Source: DASWTL01 sp036405495 (GTDB lineage: Bacteria; Bacteroidota; Bacteroidia; Sphingobacteriales; Sphingobacteriaceae). Taken from it: 25,846 bases of DNA. The notes beneath the pieces are model-generated. The model saw nothing but the letters and a program-made list of their open reading frames with translations. It was not told the DNA's origin and did not search any database. Made by a program: the position numbers and the translations under genes. Location: assembly GCA_036405495.1 (NCBI GenBank), contig DASWXL010000177.1, positions 1 through 25,846 on the forward strand, given 5' to 3'. Shown here piece by piece: positions 13,282 through 21,312 of the stretch; position 1 is the stretch's first letter; each line of letters begins with the position of its first letter.

Positions 13282-15504
13282 CTATGCGCCTAAAATAGAA
13301 TGAAGCACGTTGCTGTGTACCGATTTTGCCTGTGCAACGGTACCAAAACTTTCCCCATCAACGGTCAGTTCACCGCCGGTAACGTTTCCAAGCAGACTGA
13401 ACTCGGTTTCCGATGTGGCCATCAACTCCACAAACGCTTCCTGGTTCTCCGGTTTAACCGAAACCACAACACGACCCTGAGCTTCACCAAACAGGAAGGC
13501 GTCTTTACGGATCTCGGCGTCGGTTTCAACTGAAAATCCAAGATCATTGGGCAATGACGATTCTAACAAGGCAATGTACAATCCGCCATCGGCAACATCA
13601 TGAGCCGATTCGATCATACCTTCACGGATCAGCTGCTTGATCATCTGGTGCATCTCATATTCTTTCTCCAGATCGAAATAAGGAGCCGGACATTCGCTGA
13701 TTTCGTGATAAGAGGCCAGGTACTGAGAGGAAGCAATATCATTTACGCTTTCACCGATCAAATAGATCAGATCACCCTCATTCTTGAAATCAAGCGTCAT
13801 AAGCGTTTTAACATCGTCTAAAACCCCCAGCATACCGATAGTCGGCGTTGGGAATACAGGACCTTCATCTGACGACTGATTATAGAAACTCACATTTCCG
13901 CCGGTAACCGGGGTTTGAAATTTAGTGCAGGCTTCGCCCATTCCCTTGATAGCACCAACAAACTGCCAGTACACCTCCGGAACATATGGATTTCCAAAAT
14001 TCAGGCAGTTAGTAATTGCAACGGGCTCACCGCCGGCGCAGGTAATATTCCTTGCAGCTTCCGCAACCGCAATGGCACAACCCTTTTGCGGATCCGCATA
14101 AACATAACGTGAGTTACAATCAACCGTTAAGGCGATCGCTTTTTCGGTTCCCTTTACACTAACAACTGCCGCATCACTGGGGCGGTTGGTCGTCATATTT
14201 GCGGTTCCAACCATCGAATCATATTGATCGGTCACCCAGCGTTTCGATGCAATATTCGGATGAGAAACGAGATGATCGGCAACAGCCTTCAAGTTTTCAG
14301 GCTGCTTTACGTCATCGATGCTAAACTTCTGTCTTTCTTTAAAATATGCAGGTTCGCGATACTCGCGATGATAAACCGGAGCACCACCACCCAATACCAG
14401 ATCATCGGCAGGTACGTCGGCAACCAGTTCTCCTTTCATGAAATACTCCAGTCTTCTGGTATCGGTTACCTCGCCGATCTGAACACAGTTCAGATCCCAT
14501 TTCTCAAATACGGCTTCTACTTCTTTCTCGCGACCTTTCCGGACAACGATCAGCATCCGCTCCTGCGATTCAGAAAGCAAAATTTCGTACGGCTTCATGT
14601 TCTCCTGGCGTGTCGGAACCGCATCCAGATTGATCCGCATCCCATGCTCGCCCTTGGCCGACATTTCTGAATTTGAACAGATGATGCCGGCAGCACCCAT
14701 ATCCTGCATTCCGATAACAGCTCCGGTTTGAATTACTTCAAGTGTGGCTTCAAGCAGCAATTTCTCTTGAAAAGGATCACCTACCTGAACAGATGGAAGA
14801 TCGTTTACCGAATCTTCGGTAATGTCTTTAGAAGCAAACGCAGCGCCATGAATACCGTCTTTACCGGTAGAAGAACCAACGATATAAACCGGATTTCCAA
14901 CGCCGTAAGAAGTTGCAGAAGCCGTTTCGCCCGACTTTACAATACCCGCCGACATGGCGTTCACCAAAGGATTAACGTTATAGCTTTCATCAAAGAACAC
15001 TTCTCCTCCCACGGTCGGGATACCGAAAGCATTTCCGTAATCGCCGATCCCTTTAACAACGCCTTTAATAAGCCACTTCGTACGGTCTAAACTGAGATCA
15101 CCGAACCGAAGAGAATTTAATTGTGCGATCGGACGGGCTCCCATCGTGAAAATGTCCCGATTGATACCTCCCACTCCCGTTGCAGCTCCCTGATACGGTT
15201 CCAAAGCTGATGGATGGTTATGCGACTCGATCTTGAAAGCGCAGCCGATACCATCACCAAGGTCAACCAATCCGGCATTTTCCTCACCTGCCTTGGCAAG
15301 CATCCGCGGGCCATCTTTCGGCAGGGTCTTCAACCAAACGATGGAATTCTTATATGAACAATGCTCACTCCACATCACTGAAAAAATAGAAAGTTCAGTG
15401 AAGTTGGGTGTGCGACCTAAAATTTCTTTAATACGATCAAATTCTTCGGGTAGTAGACCAAGATCTTTAGCTGTTTCGACGGTCGTAAGCTCGTGAGTTT
15501 CCAA
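13282..15504 (-). CDS. purL: Phosphoribosylformylglycinamidine synthase, large subunit
   Basis: PurL makes FGAM from FGAR, ATP and glutamine-derived ammonia, step 4 of de novo purine synthesis. At 740 residues it is the short PurL type (as in B. subtilis), which needs separate PurS and PurQ subunits; neither is in the window. Visible family segments are RIKEILGRTPNFTELSIFSVMWSEHCSYK, FKIESHNHPS, GVGGINRDIF, and GMQDMGAAGI (about residue 285). The start codon is TTG (15502-15504): an in-frame TAA lies five codons upstream with no ATG or GTG between, and the next Met lies within the conserved MWSEHC. A -7 box at 15532-15539 is placed correctly for this start. Downstream are trmN6, a phosphoesterase and fbp on the same strand. 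Confidence 0.96.
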   Translation of the reverse strand: METHELTTVETAKDLGLLPEEFDRIKEILGRTPNFTELSIFSVMWSEHCSYKNSIVWLKTLPKDGPRMLAKAGEENAGLVDLGDGIGCAFKIESHNHPSALEPYQGAATGVGGINRDIFTMGARPIAQLNSLRFGDLSLDRTKWLIKGVVKGIGDYGNAFGIPTVGGEVFFDESYNVNPLVNAMSAGIVKSGETASATSYGVGNPVYIVGSSTGKDGIHGAAFASKDITEDSVNDLPSVQVGDPFQEKLLLEATLEVIQTGAVIGMQDMGAAGIICSNSEMSAKGEHGMRINLDAVPTRQENMKPYEILLSESQERMLIVVRKGREKEVEAVFEKWDLNCVQIGEVTDTRRLEYFMKGELVADVPADDLVLGGGAPVYHREYREPAYFKERQKFSIDDVKQPENLKAVADHLVSHPNIASKRWVTDQYDSMVGTANMTTNRPSDAAVVSVKGTEKAIALTVDCNSRYVYADPQKGCAIAVAEAARNITCAGGEPVAITNCLNFGNPYVPEVYWQFVGAIKGMGEACTKFQTPVTGGNVSFYNQSSDEGPVFPTPTIGMLGVLDDVKTLMTLDFKNEGDLIYLIGESVNDIASSQYLASYHEISECPAPYFDLEKEYEMHQMIKQLIREGMIESAHDVADGGLYIALLESSLPNDLGFSVETDAEIRKDAFLFGEAQGRVVVSVKPENQEAFVELMATSETEFSLLGNVTGGELTVDGESFGTVAQAKSVHSNVLHSILGA

Positions 15505-15669
15505 TATTGCGGGGTTTTATGAAAAGATGTCCAAAAGTAGAAAAAAAGCAGAAAGGATTAAGGAGAAAGACAAAAGATTACGGTACTGACGCCAGGAAAA
15601 GACTTACCAGGTTAAAACAGCTTTGAAACACGCAGACGACTTTCGATACCATATTATATTATATACGGA
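15505..15669. other. Intergenic stretch beside purL
   Basis: Apart from the purL -7 box this AT-rich stretch shows no open reading frame, hairpin or repeat that I can support. An alternating ATATTATATTATATA run lies at about 15651-15665. Confidence 0.6.
15532..15539 (-). promoter_or_regulatory. Bacteroidota -7 box of purL
   Basis: TACTTTTG on the minus strand matches TAnnTTTG exactly and lies 27 bases before the TTG start, giving a leader of about 20-24 nt. No -33 box is obvious at normal spacing. No purine riboswitch fold is seen in the short leader. Confidence 0.5.
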
Positions 15670-15870
15670 TCATTGAGCATGCCTGAAATTGACCGGCATC
15701 GTATAAGCCACCCTTACCGACTGCCCGATTTGCTTTCCGGGCCTCCAGGCAGGTGCATCTTTCAACACACGGATCGCTTCATCATCGCCAACCCCAGCGA
15801 ATTCCTCGCAGTAATATCCCCGCGTCGGAAGCATGAACTACTCTCAGATCGACGATTTTTTCCATTATTA
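15670..15870 (-). pseudogene. Remnant of a TonB C-terminal domain, frameshifted
   Basis: On the minus strand the last 54 codons before a TGA at 15670-15672 encode DDEAIRVLKDAPAWRPGKQ, then GQSVRVAYTMPVNF, which is the end of a TonB_C domain (family pattern DEEAxRvvkxmPxWkPGkqnGkpVrvxytxPixF). The frame is closed upstream by a TAG just before the ATG at 15832-15834. The preceding part of the domain continues in other frames: NNGK, and after a shift in a run of A residues, IVDLRVVHASDAG (about 15870-15818). At least two frame changes are needed and the N-terminal two thirds are missing, so this is a dead fragment of an energy-transducer gene. It lies under the false N-terminal extension of the glnN frame on the opposite strand. 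Confidence 0.7.
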
Positions 15871-15969
15871 CTTAACGGGCTCTGCCTTTTCAACATCTTT
15901 ACGTTTGGGAACTTCTCATTTTTTTTATTTTTTTTTACATCATATAGCGAATATTTTAACCCGATCGCT

Positions 15970-15977
15970 TATTTTTG
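15970..15977 (+). promoter_or_regulatory. Bacteroidota -7 box of glnN
   Basis: TATTTTTG matches TAnnTTTG and lies 31 bases before the ATG at 16009, giving a leader of about 25 nt. Upstream (15918-15937) are T-runs of eight or more bases that may act as an UP-like AT-rich element. No -33 TTTG is seen at normal spacing. Confidence 0.5.
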
Positions 15978-16008
15978 GTCAAAAATTTTAAAAACCCCTC
16001 AAAAAAAC

Positions 16009-18180
16009 ATGGCAAACTTGCGATTTCCTGCATTAAATGCTGCACTAACCAGGAATATTCCTGACGTAAAGGCCCCATCACCTAAAATCTCCGATTATTT
16101 TGCACAAAATGTGTTCGACAAAATGAAAATGAAAGAGTTTCTGTCGAAAGAAGCATTCGAAAGCATAAACAATTCGATCACTCTAGGTACCACGATGGAT
16201 CGAAATATCGCAGACCAGGTTGCTTCAGCCATGAAAGCGTGGGCGATGACAAAAGGGGCGACTCATTATACGCACTGGTTTCAGCCATTAACAGGTACCA
16301 CGGCCGAAAAACATGATTCATTTTTTGAACCAACACCAGAAGGAGCGATTGAGAAGTTTTCCGGAGAATCTTTAGTGCAGCAGGAGCCGGACGCTTCCAG
16401 CTTTCCGAATGGAGGTATCAGAAGCACCTTTGAAGCTCGCGGATACACCGCATGGGATCCATCATCTCCCGCATTCTTAATGGGAAAAACACTGTGTATA
16501 CCAACCGTATTCATTTCATATACAGGCGAAGCGCTGGATTACAAAGCCCCCCTGCTAAAGGCATTAAGTGCACTCGATAAAGCAGCGGTAGCAGTTGCCC
16601 AATATTTTGATAAAAGCATTGAGAAAGTAAATGCTTCCTTAGGCATCGAACAGGAATATTTCCTGGTAGACCTGGCACTATTTAATGCACGCCCGGATCT
16701 TCACTTAACAGGAAGGGCTTTATTCGGCCATATGTCTGCTAAAAACCAGCAGCTCGAAGATCACTACTTCGGCTCAATTCCCGAGCGGGTTCAGGCTTAT
16801 ATGCAGGACTTTGAGATCGAGGCTCTGAAGCTTGGCATTCCCCTGAAAACGCGTCATAACGAAGTGGCTCCATCTCAGTTCGAATGTGCCCCTATCTACG
16901 AAGAGATCAATCTCGCCATTGACCATAACCAGCTCTTGATGGATCTGATGGACAAAGTTGCCCGCCGGCACAACTTCAAAGTATTACTGCACGAAAAACC
17001 CTATGCCGGCATTAACGGATCAGGAAAGCATAACAACTGGTCGCTGATAACCAACACCGGTAAAAATCTGCTTTCTCCAGGCAAAACGCCTAAAAACAAC
17101 CTGATGTTCCTTACTTTTTTCGTGAACACCATCAGAGCGGTTTATGAGCATGCCGATCTGTTGCGCGCATCTATTGCATCCGTAAATAATGATCACCGCC
17201 TGGGCGCAAATGAAGCGCCGCCGGCAATCATCTCCATATTCCTGGGAAGCCAGTTGAATGATGTTCTGGATGAGATCGAAACGTCACGCGTTACTTCAAA
17301 AATGAAGGCAGAGAACGCACTATGGTCAAATATTCCGAAAATACCTCCTATCTTACTGGACAATACCGACCGTAACCGTACCTCTCCTTTCGCCTTTACC
17401 GGAAATAAGTTCGAGTTGCGTGCGGTGGGATCTTCAGCTAACTCGGCCGATCCAATGACGGTCCTCAACATGATCATGGCCGAGCAATTGACAAAATTCA
17501 AAACTGAAGTTGACAAACTGCTTAAGAAAGGCGAAAAGAAAGACGTCGCCCTGATGACTGTCATCAAAAAGTACATCAAAGAATCAAAAGCGATCCGCTT
17601 TGAAGGAAACGGCTATAGTCAGGAATGGGAGAAAGAAGCCGAAGCGAGAGGATTGTCAAATATCAAAACGACTCCAAAAGCGCTGGATGCCCTTATCACA
17701 GAGAAAACCGCGAAACTATGCGAAGAAACCGGCGTCTACTCAACACGGGAAGCTCATGCACGTCACGAGATCCTATTGGAAAGCTATTTCAAAAAGCTTC
17801 AGATCGAAGCGCGGGTGATCGGCGAGCTTGCCAGCAATATTATTCTTCCCGCCGCCATCAGCTATCAGACACAGCTGATCAATAATGTTTGTGGCCTGAA
17901 GGAGATCGGTCTTCCGGAAGAAACATACCGGGCTCAGGTCGAGATCATCACCAGGATCTCTAAACATATCGATTTCATCAACACCAACGTTCAGGCAATG
18001 GTTGAAGCACGTAAAAAAGCCAATAAGATCGCAGATGCCCGCGAAAAAGCGGTCACTTATGATGAAACGGTAAAATCGTTCTTTGAACCTATCCGTTATC
18101 ACGTAGATAAACTGGAAGTATTGGTAGATGATGCCAGGTGGCCGCTACCGAAATTCAGGGAGTTGTTGTTTATAAAGTAA
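16009..18180 (+). CDS. glnN: Glutamine synthetase type III
   Basis: This enzyme makes glutamine from glutamate, ammonia and ATP, the main ammonium-assimilation step, in the cytoplasm. At 723 residues it is the large GSIII form of Bacteroidota and cyanobacteria, not the ~450-residue GSI. GSIII features are the N-terminal region GSIII_N, ASSFPNGGIRSTFEARGYTAWDPSSP (about 124-150), the catalytic core with INGSGKHNNWS (about 333-343) and the GSIII signature NDHRLGANEAPPAI (about 394-407). The frame is open 112 codons upstream to a TTG at 15673, but that stretch is not conserved and overlies the tonB remnant; ATG 16009 gives the normal MANLRFPAL start. purM follows 16 bp downstream with its own promoter. 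Glutamine is the donor for PurL encoded next to it. Confidence 0.96.
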   Translation: MANLRFPALNAALTRNIPDVKAPSPKISDYFAQNVFDKMKMKEFLSKEAFESINNSITLGTTMDRNIADQVASAMKAWAMTKGATHYTHWFQPLTGTTAEKHDSFFEPTPEGAIEKFSGESLVQQEPDASSFPNGGIRSTFEARGYTAWDPSSPAFLMGKTLCIPTVFISYTGEALDYKAPLLKALSALDKAAVAVAQYFDKSIEKVNASLGIEQEYFLVDLALFNARPDLHLTGRALFGHMSAKNQQLEDHYFGSIPERVQAYMQDFEIEALKLGIPLKTRHNEVAPSQFECAPIYEEINLAIDHNQLLMDLMDKVARRHNFKVLLHEKPYAGINGSGKHNNWSLITNTGKNLLSPGKTPKNNLMFLTFFVNTIRAVYEHADLLRASIASVNNDHRLGANEAPPAIISIFLGSQLNDVLDEIETSRVTSKMKAENALWSNIPKIPPILLDNTDRNRTSPFAFTGNKFELRAVGSSANSADPMTVLNMIMAEQLTKFKTEVDKLLKKGEKKDVALMTVIKKYIKESKAIRFEGNGYSQEWEKEAEARGLSNIKTTPKALDALITEKTAKLCEETGVYSTREAHARHEILLESYFKKLQIEARVIGELASNIILPAAISYQTQLINNVCGLKEIGLPEETYRAQVEIITRISKHIDFINTNVQAMVEARKKANKIADAREKAVTYDETVKSFFEPIRYHVDKLEVLVDDARWPLPKFRELLFIK

Positions 18181-18192
18181 ACCCTACATTTG
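18163..18192 (+). promoter_or_regulatory. Promoter of purM inside the glnN 3' end
   Basis: TTG (18163-18165), 19 bp, TACATTTG (18185-18192) match the Bacteroidota consensus. The -33 box lies inside the last codons of glnN and the -7 box ends 4 bases before the purM ATG at 18197, so the mRNA would be leaderless or nearly so. Confidence 0.6.
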
Positions 18193-18196
18193 CCCC

Positions 18197-19381
18197 ATGT
18201 CAGACTTAAAGTACAACCAGCGCGGTGTTTCTGCCGGAAAAGAGGATGTTCACAATGCAATAAAGAACATCGATAAAGGACTTTTCCCCCAGGCTTTCTG
18301 CAAGATCATTCCGGACATCCTGGGTGGCGATGACGCGTGGTGCAATATCATGCACGCTGATGGCGCCGGAACCAAATCATCACTGGCGTATGTGTACTGG
18401 AAAGAGACCGGCGACATTTCCGTTTGGAAAGGCATTGCCCAGGATGCTATTATCATGAACCTGGACGACCTCCTTTGTGTTGGCGCCCTGGACAATATTC
18501 TGCTTTCTTCCACCATCGGAAGGAACAAGAACCTTATACCCGGCGAAGTGATCGCCGAGATCATCAACGGAACGGAGGAGATCCTTTCAGAACTTCGCGA
18601 CTTAGGAATTGGCATTTATTCTACCGGTGGCGAAACCGCTGATGTAGGCGATCTCGTGCGAACCATTATTGTGGATTCTACTGTCACCTGCCGCATGAAA
18701 AAGGAAGATGTGATCTCTAACGACCGGATCAAAGCCGGCAATGTGATCGTCGGTCTGGCTTCCTACGGACAAGCATCCTATGAGAAGGAGTACAACGGCG
18801 GCATGGGCTCCAACGGCCTGACCTCTGCGCGGCACGATGTATTTCACAAATACGTAGCCGAAAAATACCCTGAAAGTTACGATCCGGCGGTTCCTTACGA
18901 ACTGATCTTTGCAGGAAGTAAAAAGCTCACGGATGAGATAAGTATTGGCACATCGGCTGCTTGGGGCATAACCGCGGGCAAACTCGTTCTCTCTCCCACC
19001 CGCACCTATGCTCCGGTGATCAAAACCATTTTAGACAAATATCGTAATCGGATCAACGGCATGGTGCATTGCAGCGGCGGCGCACAAACCAAGGTGCTGC
19101 ACTTTATCGAAAACCTGCACGTGATCAAGGATAACCTGTTCCCGGTCCCCCCTTTATTTAAGCTGATACAGGAAGAATCCAAAACCGAATGGCAGGAGAT
19201 GTACAAGGTCTTTAATATGGGTCACCGCATGGAGCTTTACGTGCCCGGGGAAATTGCAGAAGATATCATTGCTATTTCTGGAAGCTTCAACATTCCTGCA
19301 CAGATCATTGGCCGTGTTGAAGAAGCTGAAGAAAAGAAAGTAACACTCCGGTCAGACAACGGAGAGTTCGTTTATAGTTAG
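18197..19381 (+). CDS. purM: Phosphoribosylformylglycinamidine cyclo-ligase (AIR synthetase), Bacteroidota type
   Basis: PurM closes the imidazole ring, converting FGAM to AIR with ATP, the step directly after PurL. The 394-residue protein has the AIRS fold: an N-terminal ATP-binding half with MHADGAGTKSSLAY (about 52-65), WKGIAQDAIIMNLDDLLCVGA (about 77-97) and STGGETADVGDLV, and a C-terminal half with VHCSGGAQTKVLHFIENLHVI and FNMGHRMELYVP (family GGIpeNlpR and FNMGiGm regions). It is longer than the ~345-residue E. coli enzyme and the signatures are diverged, which is usual in this phylum. The ATG at 18197 is 16 bp after glnN and directly follows a good promoter. Confidence 0.9.
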   Translation: MSDLKYNQRGVSAGKEDVHNAIKNIDKGLFPQAFCKIIPDILGGDDAWCNIMHADGAGTKSSLAYVYWKETGDISVWKGIAQDAIIMNLDDLLCVGALDNILLSSTIGRNKNLIPGEVIAEIINGTEEILSELRDLGIGIYSTGGETADVGDLVRTIIVDSTVTCRMKKEDVISNDRIKAGNVIVGLASYGQASYEKEYNGGMGSNGLTSARHDVFHKYVAEKYPESYDPAVPYELIFAGSKKLTDEISIGTSAAWGITAGKLVLSPTRTYAPVIKTILDKYRNRINGMVHCSGGAQTKVLHFIENLHVIKDNLFPVPPLFKLIQEESKTEWQEMYKVFNMGHRMELYVPGEIAEDIIAISGSFNIPAQIIGRVEEAEEKKVTLRSDNGEFVYS

Positions 19382-19442
19382 GTGTTTTGAATTTTGATTT
19401 TAGTTCTTAATTCTTAATGACTTTTGGCTTTTGAATTCTTTA

Positions 19443-20009
19443 ATGCTTCCTTCAGATCTTTTTCACCATATCAATCCGTTACTCCCGGACGAAAGATCGG
19501 AACTGGAAAGGGCCTGGACGATTGAAAAGATTGTTTCAAGAAGCAAGCCCCTGTTGGAGGTTGGCGACGTTGAGAAGCATCTCTGGTTTGTTTCGGAAGG
19601 TTGCTTTGTTATCCTTTACGAAAACGAAACGACATCCGTTTGTGTGGGTTTGGGCTATCCGGGTACACTGCTCACTGCTTTTCCCTCGTTTATTCAGCAA
19701 CAACCCTCAAAATTCAGAATCATTGCGCTGGCACGATCAAAAGTGGTTGGCATTACGCATCAACACCTGTATCGTCTTATCGATCAACGCCCCAATATTC
19801 ACAACGCATGGCGGGTGCTGTTGGAACAAGCCATAACGGGATTAATTGAGCGGGAAGTTCAATACCTGAACACTACTCCGGCAGAACGGTTAAAATCGTT
19901 GTATCAACGAAATCCGAAGGTCTTTCAGTTATTCCCGCAAAAATACCTGGCTTCATACCTGAAGATCGCCCCCGCCACGTTAAGTCGCTTAAAAAACTAT
20001 GCGTGGTAA
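19443..20009 (+). CDS. Crp/Fnr-family transcriptional regulator
   Basis: This is a 188-residue protein with an N-terminal cyclic-nucleotide-binding-like beta-barrel (about 20-110, with EVGDVEKHLWFVSEGCFVILYE) and a C-terminal helix-turn-helix (YLASYLKIAPATLSRLKN). The protein ends four residues after the recognition helix, as in many short Bacteroidota members. The canonical cAMP-binding RxS segment of E. coli Crp is not seen, so cAMP may not be the ligand. ATG 19443 is taken as the start; an in-frame TTG four codons upstream (19431) is possible. A membrane-protein gene follows 69 bp downstream; this pairing suggests that the regulator controls it. Confidence 0.85.
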   Translation: MLPSDLFHHINPLLPDERSELERAWTIEKIVSRSKPLLEVGDVEKHLWFVSEGCFVILYENETTSVCVGLGYPGTLLTAFPSFIQQQPSKFRIIALARSKVVGITHQHLYRLIDQRPNIHNAWRVLLEQAITGLIEREVQYLNTTPAERLKSLYQRNPKVFQLFPQKYLASYLKIAPATLSRLKNYAW

Positions 20010-20078
20010 TTGTTGACCGCAGTCAAGATTTACGAATATTGCAGCCCTTTACTTTGTGTCAAAAAATAAATTACTGCA

Positions 20079-20468
20079 ATGACACAAGTTTCCACGCTTA
20101 CCAAAACGTTTCTCATTTTATGCGGACTGGCCTTTTTAAGCATCGCTTTACAGGCGCTTTATGATCCGCAGTTGATCATGGACCTGGTGCAAGATAAATT
20201 AACCAACACCAGTTCCCGCAATTCCATCAGGGCCATGTACGGCGGAGTTCATCTGGCACTCGGTGCATATCTGATCTATTCGGCCATTAAAGATGCAAAA
20301 TCTGCCTTGGTACTCCTCGCTTTATACACCGGTGGATTCTTCTTTGGCCGGATCACCGGATTTTTGACCGATGGCACGGATGTTACGCCGTTTATTATTT
20401 CCTGGACGTTCACGGAATTTACTTTATTTGCTATAAGCACAGCGTTATTGATAAAACTGAGAAAGTAG
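20079..20468 (+). CDS. DUF4345-like small membrane protein
   Basis: The protein (129 residues) has four hydrophobic segments at about 9-27, 48-67, 73-93 and 100-125. Segment order and the motif SIRAMYGGVHLALGAYL followed by LYTGGFFFGRITGFLTDG match my memory of the DUF4345 family; the function is unknown. ATG 20079 is the only good start. It follows the Crp/Fnr-type gene by 69 bp. A TTGTGTC/GACACAA inverted repeat (20054-20060 and 20081-20087) surrounds the start codon and might be a binding site of that regulator, though its 20-bp spacer is long for a Crp site. Confidence 0.7.
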   Translation: MTQVSTLTKTFLILCGLAFLSIALQALYDPQLIMDLVQDKLTNTSSRNSIRAMYGGVHLALGAYLIYSAIKDAKSALVLLALYTGGFFFGRITGFLTDGTDVTPFIISWTFTEFTLFAISTALLIKLRK

Positions 20469-20575
20469 AAAGTCGCCGGACAATCTTTTTAAAACCGACC
20501 GCCTTTAATCCAGAACGGTTGGAAAAAGAGGACACGTAAACCGGCAGCGCCAGACGAGAATTAAAACATCGTTCC

Positions 20576-21289
20576 TTACCAGTGATACTTCATCCCTATT
20601 CCGGAATTAGTGAGTTTTAACCCATTCCCCGGCATAGCGATACCAACCATGCCGTCAGAAAAGAGGCTGAACTTTTTGGTGAGTCTAAGAGAAATGCCCA
20701 GGCCCGTAACAAGCGCCCCTTCAACTACCTTGATATTCTGCCGGTAATTGTCCGGGGTGGAGGTTTCGTCGGCGACGTATTCCTCTACCAGCACATCCTT
20801 TTTTGCATAGAGAAGTTCAGGACCGACAAGCCATTGAAACTGAAGTCGCCGCTTCAGGTTTTTGGTGAGGGAGAACCGTGTGTACAGGCCCAACTGGCTG
20901 ATGCTGGACTTGTCGTGCGTAATCAGGTCCAGCCTGCCTCCGATACCGGTAAACAATTTACCGGTTGAAAAAGCGCCCCTCACGGAAACCAGATCTGAGA
21001 GATTTCTTTCATAGCCGACGTTAACGCCGATGCTGAAATTGTACTTTTCAACGGAAAACAGGTCGCCGATTCCATGAAAATCAGCTAACGGTTCACTGTA
21101 GCCCGCCAACGGAATGTTCTTGCCATCTATCCACAGGATACTTCCGTAGGAAATACTTAACGACTGTTGAGGCCCAGCGAAGAAATCCCGCTTCGGATTG
21201 TGGCCATTCACGATGATCTGCCCATCGGCGCTATAATAAAACAGCTGAAAAGCGAGAAAAACAAAAAAAGATCTGATTAATTGTTTCAT
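20576..21289 (-). CDS. Predicted secreted outer-membrane beta-barrel-like protein, unknown function
   Basis: I do not recognise a named family. The 237-residue protein starts with a Sec signal peptide (MKQLIRSFFVFLAF, cleavage probably near ADGQ at residue 24). The rest alternates polar and hydrophobic residues in strand-like blocks (FSIGVNVGYERNL, VSVRGAFSTGKLF, LGLYTRFSLTKNL, LQFQWLVGPELLYA, GLGISLRLTKKFSLFSDGMVGIAMP) and ends with an aromatic residue (KYHW), all typical of a small outer-membrane barrel of 8-10 strands. It lies 23 bp after a lipoprotein gene on the same strand, so the two are probably co-expressed. No terminator is seen after it. Confidence 0.75.
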   Translation of the reverse strand: MKQLIRSFFVFLAFQLFYYSADGQIIVNGHNPKRDFFAGPQQSLSISYGSILWIDGKNIPLAGYSEPLADFHGIGDLFSVEKYNFSIGVNVGYERNLSDLVSVRGAFSTGKLFTGIGGRLDLITHDKSSISQLGLYTRFSLTKNLKRRLQFQWLVGPELLYAKKDVLVEEYVADETSTPDNYRQNIKVVEGALVTGLGISLRLTKKFSLFSDGMVGIAMPGNGLKLTNSGIGMKYHW

Positions 21290-21312
21290 TAATTATTTAC
21301 GGGGCTTAGCAA

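Noticed and set aside
15673..16008. 112-codon N-terminal extension of glutamine synthetase from a TTG
   Set aside because: The sequence is not of the family, includes a Phe-rich stretch from T-runs, overlies a tonB remnant on the other strand and precedes the glnN -7 box.
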